DNA from: Lodderomyces elongisporus
Lineage: Eukaryota > Ascomycota > Pichiomycetes > Serinales > Debaryomycetaceae
NCBI RefSeq assembly: GCF_030384665.1
Contig: NC_083679.1
Span: forward strand, 1,093,291 to 1,157,290
DNA length: 64,000 nt
Direction: 5' to 3'
How positions within the stretch are numbered: position 1 is the first letter of the stretch; every line of letters starts with the position of its first letter. Below are positions 60,240-64,000 of the stretch, in pieces. The translations under genes and the position numbers were made by a program. The notes under the pieces were generated by a model. That model worked only from the letters and a program-made list of their open reading frames with translations. It had not been told where the DNA came from and did not search any database.

Positions 60240-62303
60240 ATGACGATGGTAGAGTCCTCCAGGAGCATCAATCACAGATTGAATGAAATACTCAGCAAAA
60301 ACAACATGAACAGACTCAACAAGTTGGACGAGTCCACCGCTTTCCACTATGCCAGTGTCCTCAAAACAAACATTTTAGGCAAAGATAAGCAAGAGAAGGT
60401 CAACTCCATAGTTGTGCTAGCAAAGCTTTTGGACTGTATTGGACCAGAGTCGGCATCGGACGATTTTGCCCAGATATTGGACCACGAATTGATCTCAACT
60501 CTTCTTTCCATCATCAGCATCAACATGTCCTCGGAGACTTATAAGGCGATTTTGAAAATTGCAGTGATTGATATTTGTGGATCTGTTTTCAAGCTCAAGG
60601 ACAACTCTATTACAAAATACTTGCCATTGTATGAGTCGTTGATTGAGTACCTTGATGTTATTGACATTATCACCTCAAAGTTGTACTTGCAGGATACAAA
60701 GATTATTTTCAACTCGATAAAATTGGTTACTGAACTTATTAATAAAGCACTCAAGTTTGACTATTCTGGGATCATTACCTTGACTGGAAGATTGAAGCAT
60801 GTTTTGTTCTTTAGCACGATTGACCATTTGACTGAAGGAAGCGAAGAGAAGAGTATTTGTGAGGGTGTTGAACATTTAAAAGTATCATACCGTAAGTTGA
60901 ACCAATACTTGAATGCAATCAAGTTTGATCTTTCGTTAAAGCCGCACCAAACAATGTTGAACAACTTGTTTATGTTTCTTGAAGTGTCATTGAACGAGTA
61001 TGGGACTCCCGCCACAACCAAGGAGTATGTTAAAGCGGGCTTTAGTGATAACCCTAGACAATACGTTGTTGATAATTTTTCGATATTGCTAGCGATGGAC
61101 TTGAAAATCTTTTTGAAGGATCCCAATTTCACTTTTAAAAAGAGATTCCATGAAGAGTTGATGATGAGTAACCATTTGCGTACATTTCCACTTTCTTTGT
61201 TTATTGAACGGTGCTCGAAGATGTGGGTCAAGATCTTTGAAAACAAGGCTAACTATCCAGTGTTGAGTTATGAATTTCTCATCTACAATTCAATGAATAT
61301 ATGTCTTAATTTGTGGCAAGAAACCAAGGCACAGATCCACAGCAAGACGGATATCGACAAGATATTCCAGTTGCTTTACTCGAATATTGAAGATTACGAT
61401 GCCGACTTGGCGCAGGGCAAGAGCGTTGAAGAGTGTTTGGATGAGACTTCGACGAAACACAGTTCAGATATGAGACATGTGCAAGCACTGCAGATTCTTG
61501 AAAAATTTGAAGAGAGATGGCTGGCTAGGTTCCAAGAGTTCAACAAGGAGTTAACGGAACAAGTGTGGAAGTTTGTCGAGGAGCAAAGAGTTGTTCAACT
61601 TTTGAAAGGCTCGTGGGTGTTTACCGAGAGGTTTGGAGAGTCCTTGTTCAATGCCAGCATTAAGCCGGATCCTAATTCCAAATACTACTACATTGCGTTG
61701 TCGCCAAATAGAAAATCAATTTATTGCAAGCTGTACCTCGAGAAGCCCGAGGTTAATCCAAACTATGAAGAATTGGAAAAGAGTGGCATTGTTGATTTGA
61801 AGGATGTTGTTGATATCAGGTCGGCTGTGATTGGTGACTCATTGGGTGAAGCAGACAAGAGTAAAAGTTCGAAATTGATTTCGATTAGAGGAACCATTTC
61901 TTATGAGAAAATCACATTAGTAGGTGCCAAGGAAAAGAAATTGTTATCCTTTTACACCGACTCCGATGTCAACAGATATGTGTGGCTAGATGGGATAAAG
62001 ATGTTGAGGAAGTTGAAGAACTTGTCGCAGGATACACAGACACAGATGCAATCGTTGATGGAAATGCGAAGAACAACGCAGCTATTAGGGTTGGGCAGAA
62101 ATGGCGGTAGTATCAATAACGGTAAGAGTAATGGTAATGGCAATAGTAATAAATCCGATAGTGATGATCTTGAAACGATGGTGGGAGGATCAGCACTGCT
62201 GGAAGAGGACAACGTCTATGGTATAAATGATGAAGATGATGAAGATGAGTTTTTGGATTTGGACGAGTTAAACGCAGTTTGTACAGATTTTTATTACCAG
62301 TAA
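60240..62303 (+). CDS. LMO1: ELMO homologue Lmo1
   Basis: The 687-residue protein has the ELMO/CED-12 layout: an N-terminal armadillo-like helical part, an ELMO-type middle, and a PH-like domain at about 450-590. That domain includes GSWVFTERFGES, KYYYIALSPNRKSIYCKLY and DVNRYVWLDGIKMLRKL. An Asn/Gly/Ser-rich linker and an acidic tail end it. In yeasts Lmo1 works with the DOCK-type exchange factor Dck1 upstream of Rac/Rho5 in cell-wall stress, mitophagy and (in Candida) filamentation. The ATG at 60240 was chosen; the frame is open further upstream through pyrimidine-rich DNA without family similarity, and a second ATG lies 6 bases on. It is the last protein gene before the telomere-like array. 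Confidence 0.87.
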   Translation: MTMVESSRSINHRLNEILSKNNMNRLNKLDESTAFHYASVLKTNILGKDKQEKVNSIVVLAKLLDCIGPESASDDFAQILDHELISTLLSIISINMSSETYKAILKIAVIDICGSVFKLKDNSITKYLPLYESLIEYLDVIDIITSKLYLQDTKIIFNSIKLVTELINKALKFDYSGIITLTGRLKHVLFFSTIDHLTEGSEEKSICEGVEHLKVSYRKLNQYLNAIKFDLSLKPHQTMLNNLFMFLEVSLNEYGTPATTKEYVKAGFSDNPRQYVVDNFSILLAMDLKIFLKDPNFTFKKRFHEELMMSNHLRTFPLSLFIERCSKMWVKIFENKANYPVLSYEFLIYNSMNICLNLWQETKAQIHSKTDIDKIFQLLYSNIEDYDADLAQGKSVEECLDETSTKHSSDMRHVQALQILEKFEERWLARFQEFNKELTEQVWKFVEEQRVVQLLKGSWVFTERFGESLFNASIKPDPNSKYYYIALSPNRKSIYCKLYLEKPEVNPNYEELEKSGIVDLKDVVDIRSAVIGDSLGEADKSKSSKLISIRGTISYEKITLVGAKEKKLLSFYTDSDVNRYVWLDGIKMLRKLKNLSQDTQTQMQSLMEMRRTTQLLGLGRNGGSINNGKSNGNGNSNKSDSDDLETMVGGSALLEEDNVYGINDEDDEDEFLDLDELNAVCTDFYYQ

Positions 62304-62513
62304 GACTAGTGACTTTGTATTTCTAATGAGTTTATTTGAGTTATTATTGTTATTTGTGTGATTTATTTATAATTTTGGGAGTTAGTGTTGTAGGTTTTAA
62401 AGCCAGTATTGTATTTCAGCTAGTTTTTGATTCTATGCGGATAAGACAATAATGGTCAGGTGATTTCTACAGATGCCACCTCTTCAACATGCATATTTAT
62501 TTTTCAACAAAAA

Positions 62514-62586
62514 GGGCGTGTAGCTCAGTTGGTAGAGCGCTTGCCTTGCAAGCAAGAGGTCTAGAGTTCGATTCTCTACTCGTCCA
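62514..62586 (+). tRNA. tRNA-Ala (anticodon UGC)
   Basis: The 73-bp cloverleaf starts GGGCGTG and ends CTCGTCC plus discriminator A. The D arm contains AGCTCAGTTGGTAGAGC. The anticodon arm CTTGC-CTTGCAA-GCAAG shows TGC. The T arm has GTTCGATTC. The acceptor stem keeps the G3-U70 wobble pair that identifies alanine tRNAs. No intron is present. Confidence 0.95.
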
Positions 62587-62600
62587 TTTCTTTTTTTTTT
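62587..62600 (+). terminator. RNA polymerase III terminator after tRNA-Ala
   Basis: TTTC followed by a run of ten T directly follows the tRNA, as expected for Pol III termination. Confidence 0.8.
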
Positions 62601-63486
62601 CGTTCAAGTGAGAATTTTCTATTCACTGACTTGAAATTAGTTTTTTTTTGTCACTCATTTGACATAATAGTGGTTTCTAAAGTGCGAAAATGTGGAAGCT
62701 TACAAGGAATGTAATTGTAGAATGGAATGATCTTGTGGCATGCAAAAAAGTAATGAAAGGTTGAAGTGAGTGGTTTAGTATAAAAGGCTGAATTGTTGAT
62801 GGCTTTCTTTTTTCTTTACCAAATCGGTCATGGTCAACAGAGAAAATTATGCAACTTTGTCATATTCATTTTGATTGTTTTTCAGTTTTTTGGTTCAATT
62901 TTGGAGAGAAAATGTGTAGCAATAGAAAATTATATGCGCAAGTTTACTATAAACTATTTTGGTAGAGACAACTAACCTACAAACTGACCACAGAGGAGGG
63001 TTGAAAGTTATATTGACTAGTGTGACATGTTTAAAAAGTATTATTACAGTTATGTCTAACATATATAGAACTCAGTAACAAATTGACGATTCATTATGCA
63101 ATAAATTTTCATTCTTCATGATTGGTAAAAAAAAGATAGTATTTGAAGCGCGTTTGACCTGAATATACTGTGTCTATACTATAAAAAATTCTGAGTTAAG
63201 AATTGAATGCATATGCTATCTTGGTCTTTGTCACGTGAATAGAAGCTTGTGAAGTTATAGATTTCGGAAATAGATAATTTTAGGTTGAGAAAAAAACGAT
63301 AGAGTGATTCGGAAAAAGCAAGAAATGCATAAGACGAAAGGGAATCAATTTGTCCCGAAACGGAACAAAATCTATATTAAGAGTATTTTATATCTTTAAA
63401 TTTAACGCAAGGGTTAAAATTTTATGCGCTATGTGGTAATATGCATGATACCTAAGTAAGCCAATTGCAAGCTTAATGATTTTAGA
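62601..63486. other. Gene-free subtelomeric spacer
   Basis: These 0.9 kb lie between the tRNA and the terminal repeat array. They are AT-rich and non-repetitive, with no convincing coding frame and no trace of subtelomeric gene families or transposons. Confidence 0.6.
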
Positions 63487-64000
63487 ACTTGAAACTCGGT
63501 GTAAGAATGCACTTGAAACTCGGTGTAAGAATGCACTTGAAACTCGGTGTAAGGATGCACTTGAAACTCGGTGTAAGGATGCACTTGAAACTCGGTGTAA
63601 GGATGCACTTGAAACTCGGTGTAAGGATGCACTTGAAACTCGGTGTAAGGATGCACTTGAAACTCGGTGTAAGGATGCACTTGAAACTCGGTGTAAGGAT
63701 GCACTTGAAACTCGGTGTAAGGATGCACTTGAAACTCGGTGTAAGGATGCACTTGAAACTCGGTGTAAGGATGCACTTGAAACTCGGTGTAAGGATGCAC
63801 TTGAAACTCGGTGTAAGGATGCACTTGAAACTCGGTGTAAGGATGCACTTGAAACTCGGTGTAAGGATGCACTTGAAACTCGGTGTAAGGATGCACTTGA
63901 AACTCGGTGTAAGGATGCACTTGAAACTCGGTGTAAGGATGCACTTGAAACTCGGTGTAAGGATGCACTTGAAACTCGGTGTAAGGATGCACTTGAAACA
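63487..64000 (+). repeat. Telomere-like 24-bp repeat array, 21 units plus partial
   Basis: Units start at 63487 and every 24 bp after it: 21 full units, then 10 bases of the next. Each contains the core GGTGTAAGGATGC and begins ACTTGAAACTC. From memory, C. albicans and C. tropicalis telomeres have 23-bp units with GGTGTA(C/A)GGATGTC, so the core is nearly the same. The G-richer strand runs 5' to 3' toward the right edge, as at a right-hand chromosome end. The first two units read GTAAGAATGC instead of GTAAGGATGC; the other 19 are identical. The minus strand is an open frame of an 8-residue repeat only because 24 is a multiple of 3. The final base (a, where t is expected) may mark the contig end. 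Confidence 0.85.

Noticed and set aside
63429..63992. Minus-strand frame encoding about 20 copies of an 8-residue repeat, resembling a repetitive surface protein
   Set aside because: The 24-bp telomere-like unit is divisible by three, so an open frame follows automatically. There is no ATG, and the core and orientation fit a telomere.

Overview
The window is nuclear DNA from a budding yeast of the CTG-Ser clade (Candida/Lodderomyces group), and its right end looks like a chromosome end. The evidence is AT-rich intergenic DNA, mostly intronless genes, GTATGT/TACTAAC introns in the one spliced gene, a eukaryotic tRNA-Ala, and a gene set that (from memory) matches the neighbourhood of PDI1, ZCF29, DFR1, CYR1 and BCK1 in Candida albicans. 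A CTG codon in DFR1 sits where relatives carry Ser or Thr, which agrees with CUG-Ser decoding. Lodderomyces elongisporus or a close relative is plausible, but the species is not proven.

Left part (1-14772): a partial ankyrin/RCC1 gene runs off the left edge. It is followed by a PXMP4-like peroxisomal membrane protein gene, PDI1, and GID7 on the minus strand. About 5.2 kb without a convincing gene then precedes a 1115-residue zinc-cluster regulator, probably ZCF29.

Middle part (14773-50238): ZCF29, an unrecognised 271-residue gene, a pyridoxamine-oxidase-like flavoprotein, two-intron histone H1, DFR1, TIM54, the CobW GTPase ZNG1, ALG12, SFI1, BCK1 (start codon unresolved), mitochondrial bL21 (MRPL49), a SIT4-associated protein, DUG3, an FMP46-like protein, and a tandem pair of PHS1-type 3-hydroxyacyl-CoA dehydratases.

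Right part (50239-64000): CYR1 (adenylate cyclase) and LMO1 (ELMO homologue) are divergent. The DNA between them contains a structurally complete but apparently non-coding LTR retroelement: two 454-bp LTRs that read as identical, a 5-bp target duplication, a primer-binding-type site, a polypurine tract, and only 1.6 kb inside. Beyond LMO1 lie tRNA-Ala(UGC), about 0.9 kb of gene-free DNA, and an array of 21 24-bp repeats. These repeats carry the GGTGTA-GGATG core of Candida telomeres in the orientation expected of a right-hand chromosome end.

The genes are mostly housekeeping. Several belong to signalling and growth control: CYR1 (Ras/cAMP), BCK1 (cell-wall MAPK), the SAP protein (Sit4 phosphatase), LMO1 (Rac GEF partner) and GID7 (glucose-induced degradation). 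The most unusual structures are the compact retroelement, the telomere directly beside core genes, the very long ZCF29 upstream region, and the missing BCK1 start codon.
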